Of a stretch of DNA of 64,000 nucleotides, positions 9,888 to 21,003 are shown in pieces. The notes beneath the pieces were generated by a model. It worked only from the letters and a program-made list of their open reading frames with translations, ran no database searches and had not been told where the DNA came from. A program made the translations under genes and the position numbers. The stretch's first letter is position 1, and the number at the start of each line of letters is the position of its first letter. The DNA comes from Embleya scabrispora DSM 41855 (GTDB lineage Bacteria > Actinomycetota > Actinomycetes > Streptomycetales > Streptomycetaceae), in the NCBI RefSeq assembly GCF_000372745.1, contig NZ_KB889719.1, forward strand, positions 62,001 to 126,000. Direction: 5' to 3'.

Positions 9888-11690
9888 GTGGCCAACGAGG
9901 TCCCGACGAAACACAGGCAGCTGCTCGACTGGGTGAGCGAGATCGCCCAGCTGACTCAGCCCGACCGGATCGAATGGTGTGACGGTTCGGACGAGGAGTA
10001 CCAGCGCCTCGCCGACCTCCTCGTCGAGAAGGGCACCTTCCGCAAGCTCGACGAGAACAAGCGCCCCAACAGCTACTACGCGACCTCCGACCCTCGGGAT
10101 GTCGCGCGCGTCGAGGACCGGACCTACATCTGCTCCGAGAAGGAGGAGGACGCGGGTCCGACCAACAACTGGATAGCCCCGGCCGAGATGCGCACCAAGC
10201 TCGGCGGCCTGTTCGCCGGCTCGATGCGTGGCCGCACGATGTACGTGGTGCCGTTCTGCATGGGGCCGATCGGCTCGTCGCTGGCCGCCTACGGCGTGGA
10301 GATCACCGACTCCGCCTACGTCGCGGTCTCGATGCGCACGATGACCCGGATGGGCCAGGCGGTGCTGGACTTCCTGGGCACCGACGGCGAGTTCGTCAAG
10401 GCCGTGCACACCGTCGGGGCTCCACTCGCCGAGGGCGAGGCGGACGTGCCGTGGCCGTGCAACAGCGAGAAGTACATCACGCACTTCCCCGAGGACCGGG
10501 AGATCTGGTCCTACGGTTCGGGCTACGGCGGCAACGCCCTGCTCGGCAAGAAGTGCTACGCGCTCCGGATCGCGTCGGTCATGGCGCGCGACGAGGGCTG
10601 GATGGCCGAGCACATGCTGATCCTGAAGCTCACGCCTCCCTCGGGCGCCGAGCCGAAGTTCATCGCGGCCGCCTTCCCCTCCGCGTGCGGCAAGACCAAC
10701 CTCGCGATGCTCCAGCCGACCATTCCGGGCTGGAAGGTGGAGACCGTCGGCGACGACATCGCGTGGATGCGGTTCGGCGAGGACGGCCGGCTGTACGCGA
10801 TCAACCCCGAGGCGGGCTTCTTCGGTGTCGCGCCGGGCACCGGCGAGCACACCAACGCCAATGCCATGAAGACCATGTGGGGCAACTCGGTCTTCACCAA
10901 CGTCGCGCTCACCGACGACAACGACGTCTGGTGGGAGGGCATGACCGAGGACGCGCCCGCGCACCTGGTCGACTGGAAGGGCAACGACTGGACCCCCGAG
11001 TCGGAGACGCCCGCCGCCCACCCCAACGCGCGGTTCACCGTTCCGGCCGCCCAGTGCCCGACGATCGCGCCCGAGTGGGAGGACCCGAAGGGTGTGCCGA
11101 TCTCGGCCATCCTCTTCGGCGGTCGGCGAGCCAGTGCGGTGCCGCTGGTGACCGAGTCCTTCGACTGGCAGCACGGCGTCTTCCTCGGTGCGAACGTCGC
11201 CTCGGAGAAGACCGCCGCCGCCGAGGGCACGGTCGGCGAGCTGCGTCGCGACCCGTTCGCGATGCTGCCGTTCTGCGGTTACAACATGGGCGACTACATG
11301 GCGCACTGGCTGGACATCGGCCAGGCCACGTCGGCGGACAAGCTGCCGAAGATCTACTACGTGAACTGGTTCCGCAAGGACGCGGACGGCAAGTTCGTCT
11401 GGCCGGGCTTCGGTGAGAACAGCCGCGTGCTCAAGTGGATCGTCGAGCGCCTGGAAGGGCTCGCCGACGGTGTGGACTCCCCGATCGGCGTACTGCCGAC
11501 GCGTGAATCCCTGGATCTCAAGGGTCTGGACCTCACCGACGCGGAGCTGGACCTGCTCCTGACCGTGGACCGCGAGATCTGGAAGCAGGAGGCCGCACTG
11601 GTCCCCGAGCACCTGGAGAAGTTCGGCTCGCACACCCCGCAGGGGCTGTGGGACGAGTACAACAAGCTGGTCTCGCGACTCGACGGCTGA
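9888..11690 (+). CDS. pckG: Phosphoenolpyruvate carboxykinase (GTP)
   Basis: 600 aa, standard for GTP-dependent PEPCK. The GTG at 9888 follows GGAG. Key motifs: [15 protein letters not shown] (about residue 260) is the nucleotide P-loop with the mobile active-site Cys, [14 protein letters not shown] contains the family RR loop, and [14 protein letters not shown] follows. It makes PEP from oxaloacetate at the entry to gluconeogenesis, in line with the glpX gene further along. The ORF is open upstream of 9888, but homology begins at VANEVPTKH. Confidence 0.96.
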   Translation: MANEVPTKHRQLLDWVSEIAQLTQPDRIEWCDGSDEEYQRLADLLVEKGTFRKLDENKRPNSYYATSDPRDVARVEDRTYICSEKEEDAGPTNNWIAPAEMRTKLGGLFAGSMRGRTMYVVPFCMGPIGSSLAAYGVEITDSAYVAVSMRTMTRMGQAVLDFLGTDGEFVKAVHTVGAPLAEGEADVPWPCNSEKYITHFPEDREIWSYGSGYGGNALLGKKCYALRIASVMARDEGWMAEHMLILKLTPPSGAEPKFIAAAFPSACGKTNLAMLQPTIPGWKVETVGDDIAWMRFGEDGRLYAINPEAGFFGVAPGTGEHTNANAMKTMWGNSVFTNVALTDDNDVWWEGMTEDAPAHLVDWKGNDWTPESETPAAHPNARFTVPAAQCPTIAPEWEDPKGVPISAILFGGRRASAVPLVTESFDWQHGVFLGANVASEKTAAAEGTVGELRRDPFAMLPFCGYNMGDYMAHWLDIGQATSADKLPKIYYVNWFRKDADGKFVWPGFGENSRVLKWIVERLEGLADGVDSPIGVLPTRESLDLKGLDLTDAELDLLLTVDREIWKQEAALVPEHLEKFGSHTPQGLWDEYNKLVSRLDG

Positions 11691-11723
11691 AGCTGACTCG
11701 ACGTCAAAATACCGGTACGCTCC

Positions 11724-11753
11724 GGGCCCGGCGGGATCTCTCCCGCCGGGCCC
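11724..11753 (+). terminator. Hairpin terminator of pckG
   Basis: GGGCCCGGCGGG, 6-nt loop, CCCGCCGGGCCC: a perfect 12-bp stem 34 bp after the pckG stop. Confidence 0.8.
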
Positions 11754-11916
11754 TCGGCGTTCGGAAAGCCGCCCTCGGACGAGCGCGCGACACGCCGTCC
11801 GCGAGCCGACCTTCACCGCATCTTCACGCCCGTCCTCCGCCGCGCGATGTCGAGCGGGTGTCGGACGGGAGTAGGGTTTTCGGCGCGGGTGATCACGGAC
11901 GGAGGAGCAGGTGGAC

Positions 11917-12678
11917 ATGGGCCTGCGGGACCTCGCATACGGCGCGTACGGCAAGCGCATCGAGGCGTCGCTCGACCGTACGGTGATACCGCGTCACGTC
12001 GGCGTCATCCTGGACGGCAACCGCCGCTGGGCGAAGGCGTACGGCGAGCAGGTCGCCGAGGGCCACCGCAAGGGTGCCGACAAGATCCACGAACTGCTCA
12101 CCTGGTGTGAAGAGGTCGGCGTCGAGGTGGTCACGCTGTGGCTGCTGTCCACCGACAACCTCAATCGGCCGCCGGAGGAGCTGGCCGACCTGATGGTGAT
12201 CATCGAGAACGCGGTCACCGACCTGGCCGCCGCGCGCCGCTGGCGGGTGCACCCGGTCGGCGCACTGGACCTCCTGCCCGAACACACGCGCGAGGTGCTC
12301 AAGCGCTCCGAGAACGAGACCGCTGACCTGACCGGCGTGTTCGTCAACGTCGCGGTCGGCTACGGCGGTCGGCACGAGATCGCCGACGCGGTCCGCTCGC
12401 TGCTCGTGGAGCACGCCGGCAAGGGCACCTCGATCGAGGAACTGGCCGAGGTGCTGGACGTCGAGCACATCGCCGAGCACCTGTACACCCGCGGTCAGCC
12501 CGACCCGGACCTGGTCATCCGAACATCGGGTGAACAGCGGTTGTCCGGTTTCCTGTTGTGGCAGAGCGCGCATTCGGAGTTCTACTTCTGCGAGGCCTTC
12601 TGGCCGGACTTCCGCAAGGTCGACTTCCTCCGGGCGCTGCGCGACTACTCCGCCCGGCATCGCCGCTACGGCGCCTGA
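11917..12678 (+). CDS. cis-Prenyltransferase (isoprenyl transferase, UppS family)
   Basis: 253 aa. HVGVILDGNRRWAKA holds the catalytic Asp and the diphosphate-binding Arg residues. WLLSTDNLNRPPEEL and the C-terminal RTSGEQRLSGFLLWQSAHSE complete the cis-prenyltransferase set. The ATG at 11917 is 9 bp from GGAGGAG; a GTG at 11911 is too close to it. It condenses isopentenyl diphosphate onto an allylic primer with Z geometry. Actinobacteria usually carry a long-chain and a short-chain member, and sequence alone does not settle chain length, so no symbol is given. Confidence 0.92.
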   Translation: MGLRDLAYGAYGKRIEASLDRTVIPRHVGVILDGNRRWAKAYGEQVAEGHRKGADKIHELLTWCEEVGVEVVTLWLLSTDNLNRPPEELADLMVIIENAVTDLAAARRWRVHPVGALDLLPEHTREVLKRSENETADLTGVFVNVAVGYGGRHEIADAVRSLLVEHAGKGTSIEELAEVLDVEHIAEHLYTRGQPDPDLVIRTSGEQRLSGFLLWQSAHSEFYFCEAFWPDFRKVDFLRALRDYSARHRRYGA

Positions 12679-12883
12679 CACCTCGTCACCGCTCCTGCTC
12701 ACGGCCGGGTTTCCATCGGCATGTGATCATCCGTTTTGTGTTGGCGGTGCCCTGGACGGGAATAACCCCGTCGGGCCGGCGCACATCCCTGTGGGCCGGT
12801 GCGATATGTGGGTGACACCCCGTCACCTGCCCGGGAGGCCCTTCCGTGCACTACATGCTCCACAGTTCACGGCGACAGGAGGG

Positions 12884-12914
12884 CCGGGCACCCGGCCTTC
12901 GGGCCGGGGCCCGG
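12884..12914 (+). terminator. Hairpin between the prenyltransferase and phoH genes
   Basis: CCGGGCACCCGGCC, TTCG loop, GGCCGGGGCCCGG: a near-perfect stem with one bulged base and a stable UUCG-type tetraloop. It could end the upstream transcript or sit in the phoH leader. The rest of the 292-bp gap (12679-12970) shows no gene. Confidence 0.5.
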
Positions 12915-12970
12915 ACTCCGAGCGATCAGGGCGCACGGTGCGCGTGCCCTGAGAGGGGGCGAGGCACTCC

Positions 12971-14287
12971 GTGGCCACGATCCAACGCCGTGCTCCGCAG
13001 CACCGGACGTATGTCCTCGACACCAGCGTGCTCCTTGCCGATCCGTCGGCGCTCTTGAAGTTCGACGAGCACGAGGTGGTTCTGCCCGTCGTCGTGATCA
13101 CCGAGTTGGAGGCCAAACGGCACCACCCGGAATTGGGCTACTTCGCCCGACACGCGCTGCGGATGCTGGACGAACTTCGCACGCAGTACGGGCGGCTGGA
13201 CGCCCCGGTGCCGATCGGGGATTCCGGCGGCACGCTGCGGGTGGAGCTCAATCACATCGACGCGACCGTGCTCCCGCCCGGATTTCGGCTGGGGGACAAC
13301 GACTCGCGCATCCTGGCGGTGGCCAGGCACCTCATGGCCGAGGGCCACGATGTGACGCTGGTGTCCAAGGACGTGCCGATGCGGGTCAAGGCTTCCGCGG
13401 TGGGGCTGAGCGCGGAGGAGTACCGCGCCGAACTGGTGAACACCTCCGGCTGGACCGGGATGGCCGAACTCACGGTCGACTCGGCCGACATCGACGCCCT
13501 GTTCGAGCACGATCGCACGCACATCGAGCAGGCCGTCGACCTGCCCTGTCACACCGGACTGGTGCTGGTCTCCGAGCGCGGCAAGGCGCTCGGCCGGGTC
13601 ACCGCGGACAAGCAGGTCCGGCTGGTGCGCGGCGATCGGGACGTGTTCGGCCTGCACGGGCGCAGTGCCGAGCAGCGGATAGCGCTGGATCTGCTGCTCG
13701 ATCCGGACATCGGCATCGTGTCGATGGGCGGCCGGGCGGGCACCGGCAAGTCGGCGCTGGCGATGTGCGCGGGGCTGGAGGCGGTGCTGGAGCGCAATCA
13801 GCATCGCAAGGTGATGGTCTTCCGTCCTCTCTACGCGGTCGGCGGTCAGGAACTCGGCTACCTGCCCGGCACCGAGAACGAGAAGATGAGCCCCTGGGCG
13901 CAGGCGGTCTTCGACACGCTCTCGGCGGTCACCACGTCCGACGTGATCGAGGAGGTCGTCGCCCGCGGGATGTTGGAGGTCCTGCCGCTCACCCACATCC
14001 GCGGCCGCTCGTTGCACGACGCGTTCGTGATCGTGGACGAGGCGCAGTCCCTGGAGCGCAATGTGTTGCTGACCGTGCTGTCGCGGATCGGCAGCAATTC
14101 GCGGGTGGTGCTCACCCACGATGTGGCGCAACGGGACAACCTGCGGGTCGGTCGGCACGACGGAGTGGTCGCGGTGGTGGAAAAGCTCAAGGGGCATCCG
14201 CTGTTCGCGCACGTGACACTCACCCGGTCCGAGCGGTCGCCCATCGCGGCCCTGGTGACCGAGATGTTGGAGGACCTGCCGGGCTGA
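12971..14287 (+). CDS. phoH: PIN-PhoH protein (PhoH2-type RNA helicase/ribonuclease)
   Basis: 438 aa. Residues about 12-140 are a PIN nuclease domain with acidic residues at [19 protein letters not shown] and [10 protein letters not shown]. Residues about 230-430 are the PhoH ATPase with Walker [16 protein letters not shown] and Walker [14 protein letters not shown]. In mycobacteria PhoH2 is a sequence-selective RNA helicase and RNase. The GTG at 12971 follows a GAGG. The gene stands alone, with a strong terminator after it. Confidence 0.93.
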   Translation: MATIQRRAPQHRTYVLDTSVLLADPSALLKFDEHEVVLPVVVITELEAKRHHPELGYFARHALRMLDELRTQYGRLDAPVPIGDSGGTLRVELNHIDATVLPPGFRLGDNDSRILAVARHLMAEGHDVTLVSKDVPMRVKASAVGLSAEEYRAELVNTSGWTGMAELTVDSADIDALFEHDRTHIEQAVDLPCHTGLVLVSERGKALGRVTADKQVRLVRGDRDVFGLHGRSAEQRIALDLLLDPDIGIVSMGGRAGTGKSALAMCAGLEAVLERNQHRKVMVFRPLYAVGGQELGYLPGTENEKMSPWAQAVFDTLSAVTTSDVIEEVVARGMLEVLPLTHIRGRSLHDAFVIVDEAQSLERNVLLTVLSRIGSNSRVVLTHDVAQRDNLRVGRHDGVVAVVEKLKGHPLFAHVTLTRSERSPIAALVTEMLEDLPG

Positions 14288-14327
14288 CGGATGCCTGGTG
14301 GGGGCCCTGCGGGGGAGTTGTTCGGCC

Positions 14328-14376
14328 GGCCCCGTCGGCGACGTCTCGACTGCTTCGAGACGTCGACGGCGGGGCC
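14328..14376 (+). terminator. Very long hairpin terminator of phoH
   Basis: Outer arms GGCCCCGTCG / CGGCGGGGCC (one mismatch) extend an inner stem CGACGTCTCGA / TCGAGACGTCG with a 5-nt loop; about 21 paired bases in all. Confidence 0.8.
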
Positions 14377-14700
14377 CTCCCGTGTCCGCATATTCCGGGT
14401 GGAAACGGTCGAGCAAGGAAAACGAAAAGGCTTCGCCTTTCCGGGAGTTGTGATGTTCGCCACGTCTTCGAAAATTGCTTCCGAATGTTTGGCTGAGGCA
14501 GGCTGCTGGACTTGTAAGACCCTCGCGTACAGCGCTGCCCGACGACTCGACACATGACCTGCTGTACGCCGCCCATCGCACGCGCCGGACCAACCGTTCG
14601 GCGCGCGGGCCGAAACGCTCCCTCCGGGAGCGTGGGAAGACCGGGGGTTGGACTCGTACGCCGCTTCGACCGCGGCGCGCGCCTGTCGGAAGGAACGTGT
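14377..14700 (+). other. Non-coding leader/promoter region of the SLT gene
   Basis: About 320 bp without a convincing gene. An A/T-richer pocket (14390-14530) contains a small hairpin AAAGGC, TTC, GCCTTT (14426-14440). Genes for secreted muralytic enzymes in this family often have c-di-AMP (ydaO) riboswitch leaders. I looked for the conserved GGGGUGAAUC-like block and did not find it, so no riboswitch is called. Confidence 0.4.
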
Positions 14701-15423
14701 GTGAGCCGGATCTCGGTTCGGGGGATAGCCGTGGCGTCCGCCACCGCTGTCACGGCCGTTGGCGCCGTGGTCGGTTTCAGTGGAACGGGCGTTTCCGCGT
14801 CCGCCGACGCCCAGACGGTAGACGAAGCGAGCACCACGAAGCTTCTCGAGGTTCCTGCCGCCCCCCAGGCGCAGCAACTGAGCACCGGGATCACCCAGCA
14901 GGCCGACGCGCAGACCGCCGCCTACGACGAGGCGCAGCGTGTTCAGGCCGAAGAGGCCGCCCGGGTCAAGGCCGAGCGCGACGCGGCCGAGAAGGCCGCC
15001 GCGGAGAAGGCCGCGGCCGAGAAGGCGGCAGCCGAGAAGGCAGCCGCGGACAAGGCGGAGGCCGACCGCAAGGCGGCCCAGGAGCGCGCCGCGCGCTCCG
15101 ACAACCGCGGTGCGGTGGAGAAGGTGTCGGCGTCCGCCGCCGACGCCCAGGCGATCGCCAAGTCGATGATGAGCTCGACCCAGTACACGTGCTTCAGCAA
15201 CATCGTGGAGCGGGAGAGCGGCTGGCGGGTCGATGCGACGAACCGCTCCTCCGGCGCGTACGGCCTGATGCAGGCGCTGCCCGCGAGCAAGTACCAAACG
15301 GCCGGCTCCGACTGGCGGACCAACCCCGCGACGCAGATCAAGTGGGGCCTGAGCTACATGAACGGGCGCTACGGCAGCCCGTGCCAGGCGTGGACGTTCT
15401 GGCAGGGTCACAACTGGTACTGA
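14701..15423 (+). CDS. Secreted SLT-type lytic transglycosylase with coiled-coil linker
   Basis: 240 aa. GTG at 14701 after GGAAGGAA. Residues 1-35 form a signal peptide (hydrophobic GIAVASATAVTAVGAVVGF). Residues about 75-135 are an Ala/Lys/Glu heptad-like coiled coil built from repeated AAEK units. Residues about 155-240 are a small lysozyme-like SLT domain with the catalytic Glu in IVERESGW and the following AYGLMQ motif. It should cleave peptidoglycan glycan strands outside the cell; the repeat may hold it in the wall. Confidence 0.9.
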   Translation: MSRISVRGIAVASATAVTAVGAVVGFSGTGVSASADAQTVDEASTTKLLEVPAAPQAQQLSTGITQQADAQTAAYDEAQRVQAEEAARVKAERDAAEKAAAEKAAAEKAAAEKAAADKAEADRKAAQERAARSDNRGAVEKVSASAADAQAIAKSMMSSTQYTCFSNIVERESGWRVDATNRSSGAYGLMQALPASKYQTAGSDWRTNPATQIKWGLSYMNGRYGSPCQAWTFWQGHNWY

Positions 15424-15460
15424 GTGGGCCGCGAGTTCCGCGACTCGCCCCTCGAACCTG

Positions 15461-15498
15461 ATCGAGCCCCGTGCGCCGTTCGGCGCACGGGGCTCGAT
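15461..15498. terminator. Bidirectional terminator between SLT and thiolase genes
   Basis: ATCGAGCCCCGTGCGCCG, TT, CGGCGCACGGGGCTCGAT: a perfect 18-bp inverted repeat between two convergent genes. Confidence 0.88.
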
Positions 15499-15539
15499 CG
15501 TGTTCGGGGCTTTCGTGTTCGGGGCTCTTCGTCCCGGGG

Positions 15540-17049
<1,510 letters not shown>

Positions 17050-18357
17050 GTGTTGAGCGATCGAGCGGGTGCGGAGCGTCACATCAGGCCGCGAGCAGAT
17101 CGACGCGCGGAGATCATCAGACACGCCTGTGCGCTGTTCGCCAAGCGGGGCTACGGCGCGACGACGGTCCGGCAGATCGCCGAGTCCGCCGACATGCTCT
17201 CGGGCAGCCTGTACCACCACTTCCCGTCCAAGGAAGCGATGTTGCTCGAGGTACTCGACACCTTCTTCGCGGACATCATGAGCCGGCAGCGGGCCACGGT
17301 CGAGCTCGGCAACGAGCCGATCGCCACGCTGCGCGGCCTGCTGCGGGACAGTCTCGAAGTGATCGGCAACAACCCCGACGCGGCGATCGTGGTGGTCGGC
17401 GAGTCGCGCCGGCTCTCCCGCAGCGAGGGCTTCGTCTGGTTGTCCGACCGCACCGCCGAGGCGTCCACACTGTGGGGCCGGGTGTTGCGCCGGGGAGTCG
17501 AGGACGGCAGTCTGCGCCGGGATCTGCACCCCGTACTGCTGTCGCTCATGCTGCAATCGGCGGTGTGGGGGATGGCCCAGTGGTATCGGCCGAGTGGTCG
17601 CTACGACCCGGACGCGGCCGCGGGGCGCCTGGTGGACGTGTTCGTGCGCGGCATCGTGCGGCCCGGGCGTTACGCCTCACAGCGGATCTGCAACCTGCTC
17701 GGGCCCGCGCGCCATGCGATGCCCACCCTGCGCCGGGTCGGCCCGAACGAGGACGCCAGGGTCGAGGCCGAGCGGCGGATGGCCCGGGTACCGCGCCAGA
17801 CCGACGCGCGCACCCGGATCCGGATCGCCTCCAACCTGCTGTTCGAGCAGGACGGGTACGCGAGCACCACGGTGCGTCGGATCGCCGATCTGGCCGGTGT
17901 GCCGGTCGGCAGCCTCGCGCATCACATCGGTTCCAAGGAGCAGTTGCTCGCCGAACTGCTCGGCGAGTTCCTCGGCGACCTGCGCACCGCCTTCGACAAG
18001 GACGCCGCCGCGCAACCGGCGCCGGTGGAGCGGCTGGCCGGCCTGATCGGGCGGACGGTGGAGGCGCACGCCTACCACGGGGTGTCCACGGTCCTGGCGA
18101 TAAACGAGGTACGCGGCGACGAACTCCCGGCGAGCCGGCTGACCGCGCAGCGCGCCAAGGTCTCCGACACCTGGACCGGGGCACTGGTCGCCGGCATCCG
18201 CTCCGGCGACTTCCACCCGGACCTGGACCCGGTGTTCACCCAGCGGGTGCTGCGCACGGCGATCTCGACCGGGAGCCGGATCTATCGCGGGATGGGTGTG
18301 CGGGACGCGGTGGGGCTGTACCGGGAGGCCGCGTTGGTCGGGATGAGGGCACGGTGA
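17050..18357 (+). CDS. Double (tandem) TetR-family regulator
   Basis: 435 aa, twice the normal TetR length, made of two complete TetR units in one frame. Unit 1 (about 1-205): helix-turn-helix TTVRQIAESADMLSGSLYHH and a KstR2-like ligand domain (WGRVLRRGVEDG, QWYRPSGRYDP). Unit 2 (about 235-435): second helix-turn-helix TTVRRIADLAGVPVGSLAHH with its own helical domain. One chain could bind DNA as a pseudo-dimer. The GTG at 17050 has no good ribosome site and may be leaderless. It is divergent from the steroid-type thiolase, its probable target. Confidence 0.9.
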   Translation: MLSDRAGAERHIRPRADRRAEIIRHACALFAKRGYGATTVRQIAESADMLSGSLYHHFPSKEAMLLEVLDTFFADIMSRQRATVELGNEPIATLRGLLRDSLEVIGNNPDAAIVVVGESRRLSRSEGFVWLSDRTAEASTLWGRVLRRGVEDGSLRRDLHPVLLSLMLQSAVWGMAQWYRPSGRYDPDAAAGRLVDVFVRGIVRPGRYASQRICNLLGPARHAMPTLRRVGPNEDARVEAERRMARVPRQTDARTRIRIASNLLFEQDGYASTTVRRIADLAGVPVGSLAHHIGSKEQLLAELLGEFLGDLRTAFDKDAAAQPAPVERLAGLIGRTVEAHAYHGVSTVLAINEVRGDELPASRLTAQRAKVSDTWTGALVAGIRSGDFHPDLDPVFTQRVLRTAISTGSRIYRGMGVRDAVGLYREAALVGMRAR

Positions 18358-18659
18358 GTCCGCGGCGCGGCGGGTGGGCGGACGGCAGCCGGTCGAGACC
18401 GGTTCGGCTTCGGCGGGTGACCCGGCTGCAGGCTCTGACCCGACTGTGGTGGGCGACGTGTGCGCTGTGGGTGACCCGCTCGCGATGGGCGATTCGCTCT
18501 CGTCCGGTGGTGCGTTCGCGCACACGGCGATGATGTACGCGGCTTCGGCCGGTTCCGGAAACGCGCGAGAGCCCGTCCCCGGGTGGGGACGGGCTCTCGT
18601 GTTCGCCACGGGTGTCGCGGGTGTCGCGGTGTGTTCGCCGGTGGGCGATCAGGGCGTGC
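18358..18659. other. Non-coding stretch with terminator
   Basis: 302 bp between the double TetR gene and the convergent ahpD. Apart from the hairpin at 18566-18599 and short GTGTCGCGG-like repeats near 18610-18640, I see nothing in it. Confidence 0.5.
18566..18599. terminator. Bidirectional hairpin terminator
   Basis: CGAGAGCCCGTCCCC, GGGT, GGGGACGGGCTCTCG: a perfect 15-bp stem between convergent genes. Confidence 0.85.
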
Positions 18660-19184
18660 TCAGCCCTGGTCGGTCTCCAGCGTCACGCCGACCGCGTGGA
18701 TCACGGCGGCGATCTTGATCGCCTCCTGGATCGTCTCGCGCGGCACGCCCTCCTTGCGCAGGACCTGCTCGTGCGACTCCAGGCACCGGCCGCAGCCGTT
18801 GATCGCCGAGACGGCCAGCGACCACAGCTCGAAGTCGGCCTTCGGGGCACCCGGGTTGGCCATCACGTTCATCCGCAGACCGGCCCGGAGGTTGCCGTAC
18901 TCCGGGTCGCCGATGAGGTGCATCGAGCGGTAGTAGATGTTGTTCATCGCCATGATCGCGGCAGCGGCCTTGGCAGCGGTGAACGCCTCGTCGGACAGCC
19001 GGCTCTTGGCCTCCGGTTCGAGTTCGGCGAGCACCTTGGGGCTACGCGTGGCGATCGCGCAGGCGAGCACCGTGCCCCAGAGCGTTTGTTCGGCGAGTTT
19101 CGAGTTGCCCACGACCGAGCCCAGGTTGAGCTTGAGGTCCTTGGCGTACTCGGGCAGTGCGGCCTTCAGGACGTCGAGACCCAT
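18660..19184 (-). CDS. ahpD: Alkyl hydroperoxide reductase AhpD
   Basis: 174 aa, all helical, standard length. The redox site is [13 protein letters not shown]: two Cys two residues apart and a following His, as in mycobacterial AhpD. AhpD uses lipoyl groups of 2-oxo acid dehydrogenase complexes to reduce AhpC. It starts 3 bp after the ahpC stop, so the two are co-translated in the order ahpC-ahpD. Confidence 0.95.
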   Translation of the reverse strand: MGLDVLKAALPEYAKDLKLNLGSVVGNSKLAEQTLWGTVLACAIATRSPKVLAELEPEAKSRLSDEAFTAAKAAAAIMAMNNIYYRSMHLIGDPEYGNLRAGLRMNVMANPGAPKADFELWSLAVSAINGCGRCLESHEQVLRKEGVPRETIQEAIKIAAVIHAVGVTLETDQG

Positions 19185-19187
19185 GGA

Positions 19188-19739
19188 TCAGGCGTCCATC
19201 AGCTTGGCGGCGTCGAGGGTCTCGCCGCCCTTCTGCCAGTTGCACGGGCACAGCTCGTCGGTCTGCAGCGCGTCGAGAACCCGCAGGACCTCGTCGGGGT
19301 TGCGGCCCACCGAGCCGGCGGTGACCATGACGAACTGGATCTCGTTGTTCGGGTCGATGATGAAGACCGCGCGGTCCGCGACACCGTCGGCGTTGAGCAC
19401 GCCGGCGGCCGAGGACAGCTCGCGCTTGAGGTCGGACAGCATCGGGAACGGCAGGTCGGTCAGGTCCGGGTGGTCCTTGCGCCAGGCCAGGTGCACGAAC
19501 TCGGAGTCCACGGACACGCCGAGCAGCTGCGCGTCACGGTCCTGGAAGTCCTCGTCGAGTCGGCCGAACGCGGCGATCTCGGTCGGACACACGAAGGTGA
19601 AGTCCTTCGGCCAGAAGAACACGACGCGCCACTTGCCGTCGTAGGACTTGTTGGTGATCTGCTCGAAGGCCTTGTCCGCCTCCAGCGACACAACGCCGGT
19701 GAGGTCGTACTCGGGGAACTGGTTACCGACAGTAAGCAC
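19188..19739 (-). CDS. ahpC: Peroxiredoxin AhpC
   Basis: 183 aa from the GTG at 19739, 5 bp after GGAGGAG. The peroxidatic Cys is in DFTFVCPTEIAAF (about residue 46), the resolving Cys in DELCPCNW near the C-terminus. The CPC form is typical of actinobacterial AhpC that works with AhpD rather than AhpF. It reduces peroxides and peroxynitrite in the cytoplasm. In Streptomyces an oxyR gene usually lies divergently next to ahpC; here it does not. Confidence 0.95.
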   Translation of the reverse strand: MLTVGNQFPEYDLTGVVSLEADKAFEQITNKSYDGKWRVVFFWPKDFTFVCPTEIAAFGRLDEDFQDRDAQLLGVSVDSEFVHLAWRKDHPDLTDLPFPMLSDLKRELSSAAGVLNADGVADRAVFIIDPNNEIQFVMVTAGSVGRNPDEVLRVLDALQTDELCPCNWQKGGETLDAAKLMDA

Positions 19740-19798
19740 TGGGTCTCCTCCGCGAAGGGTCCGGGAAGGCAGGTTCACCATCCCGGTCGGACGTACGT

Positions 19799-19864
19799 TG
19801 ATCACGATGCCACAGTGAAATTGATAGATGAAATAAGCAATGGCCCAACCATTGATCGTGATCA
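19799..19864 (-). promoter_or_regulatory. Candidate ahpC promoter/OxyR control region
   Basis: A/T-rich island 60-125 bp upstream of ahpC. A perfect 10-bp inverted repeat TGATCACGAT / ATCGTGATCA has arms at 19799-19808 and 19855-19864. Between the arms lies ATTG...CAAT around GATAGATGAAATAAG, which resembles a LysR-type T-N11-A site. This is the most promoter-like spot in the gap, and OxyR binding is inferred. Confidence 0.4.
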
Positions 19865-20328
19865 CTTATCAGTGGCTTTTGGGGGGAAAATCCCAGCTCA
19901 GCGTGCACGCTCGTACGTTCGACCGTCGATCGGGGTCGACGGGAGGGGCGGAGGAGGAGCCTACGCGCCGTCCGGCCGAACGCCGAATCGGGACATTGCG
20001 ATGATCTTGCAATCGGCCCGACCGCCCCGGACGGACCGGCGTCCTGTGCGCCGAACGGGTGGCTGCGGAAATTACCCACCGTGATCCCGTTGCGGGCGCG
20101 CGGGCGGGCCTGGCTGTTCGACGGCACACGTGGCGCTTTCTGCGCCGGGAATGCTCACGCGGCTTGGTGGGCCGGCGGCCCGGGCGCCTGGGTTCGGGGC
20201 CCAAGTGGTCCGGTGGCCCTGGTGCTTGGGCTCGGTGTCCCAATGGTTCGGCGGTCCGGTGGTCCCACGGCCCTGTGGTTTGCCGGCCTCGCGACTCCTC
20301 GGTCACGCGTACGCCTACGTCTACTCGT
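19865..20328. other. Non-coding stretch
   Basis: About 460 bp without a supportable gene. The part at 20160-20290 is low-complexity with recurring GGTCCGGTGG/GGCCC words, and the overlapping open frames are Pro/Arg/Gly-rich composition artefacts. No terminator with a clean stem was found. Confidence 0.45.
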
Positions 20329-21003
20329 CTACTCGTCAGGGACGAACGGAGGGTCGTCCCACTCGGCCACGGGTCCGGTGGGCAGGTCGCGTTTGAGGTC
20401 GGCCGACAGGGCGAACCAGGCGGGGCCGTCGGCCGGTTGCACGGTGGCGAGCGTGCCGTTGGAGACCGCCCACATCTCGGTCACGTCCCCTGGCGGACGG
20501 CGGGCCGCGTCGTCCTTGCCGACGTAGCGAACGCGTCGGTACAGGCGCGGAGGCGGGAGCCGGACGACGACCAGTGTCGGTAGCCGACACGTGAACTCGA
20601 CCCCGTTCGTCGCGCGCAGGTACACACTCCGCCCGTTCACGGCCGTGAGCATCCCCTCCCGCCCGGTCCGCCCGTCCCGACACCAGGCGTCGCGGTAGCG
20701 CTCGGCGAACACGGCGGCCTTGTCGATCTCCTCACCACTGACCCAACCGGGCACCCGCTGCGGCAGGTTCACGTCTCGCGCCGAGGCCACCAAACCCGGT
20801 CGCGCAGCACGCCGGACGGGCGGAACGAGCCGCACCAGCGCACCCGAGGTGCCCATGACCCGCCAAGTGCCCACGGCACCGGGCGACTCGGCCCCAACCC
20901 CACCCGGCTCCGGAATCGGCAGCCGCATCCGCTCGTCCGGAATCCGTTCGAGCGCCGACGGCACCGCCGCTTTGCGGTCGATGGCTGCGAAATCGTCTGT
21001 CAT
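20329..21003 (-). CDS. Uncharacterised cytoplasmic protein
   Basis: 224 aa, no family recognised. ATG at 21003 with AAAGGA upstream. The middle part has a beta-rich stretch (NGRSVYLRATNGVEFTCRLP, then TLVVVRLPPPRLYRRVRYVG), and the C-terminus is acidic (EWDDPPFVPDE). No signal peptide or membrane segment. It is on the same strand as the RsbW-like ATPase 148 bp upstream and may share its transcript. Confidence 0.6.
   Translation of the reverse strand: MTDDFAAIDRKAAVPSALERIPDERMRLPIPEPGGVGAESPGAVGTWRVMGTSGALVRLVPPVRRAARPGLVASARDVNLPQRVPGWVSGEEIDKAAVFAERYRDAWCRDGRTGREGMLTAVNGRSVYLRATNGVEFTCRLPTLVVVRLPPPRLYRRVRYVGKDDAARRPPGDVTEMWAVSNGTLATVQPADGPAWFALSADLKRDLPTGPVAEWDDPPFVPDE

Noticed and set aside
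9699-11960. 753-aa minus-strand frame over pckG
   Set aside because: Shadow; PEPCK is unmistakable on the plus strand.
14377-14700. c-di-AMP (ydaO) riboswitch before the SLT gene
   Set aside because: Expected by gene type, but the conserved GGGGUGAAUC-like core is not found.
15075-15140. Tandem repeat array in the SLT gene as a mobile or CRISPR-like element
   Set aside because: The repeats are in-frame AAEK coiled-coil codons of the protein.
20041-20583. Plus-strand open frames between ahpC and the RsbW-like gene
   Set aside because: Low-complexity GGTCC/GGCCC composition; no ribosome site and no motif.
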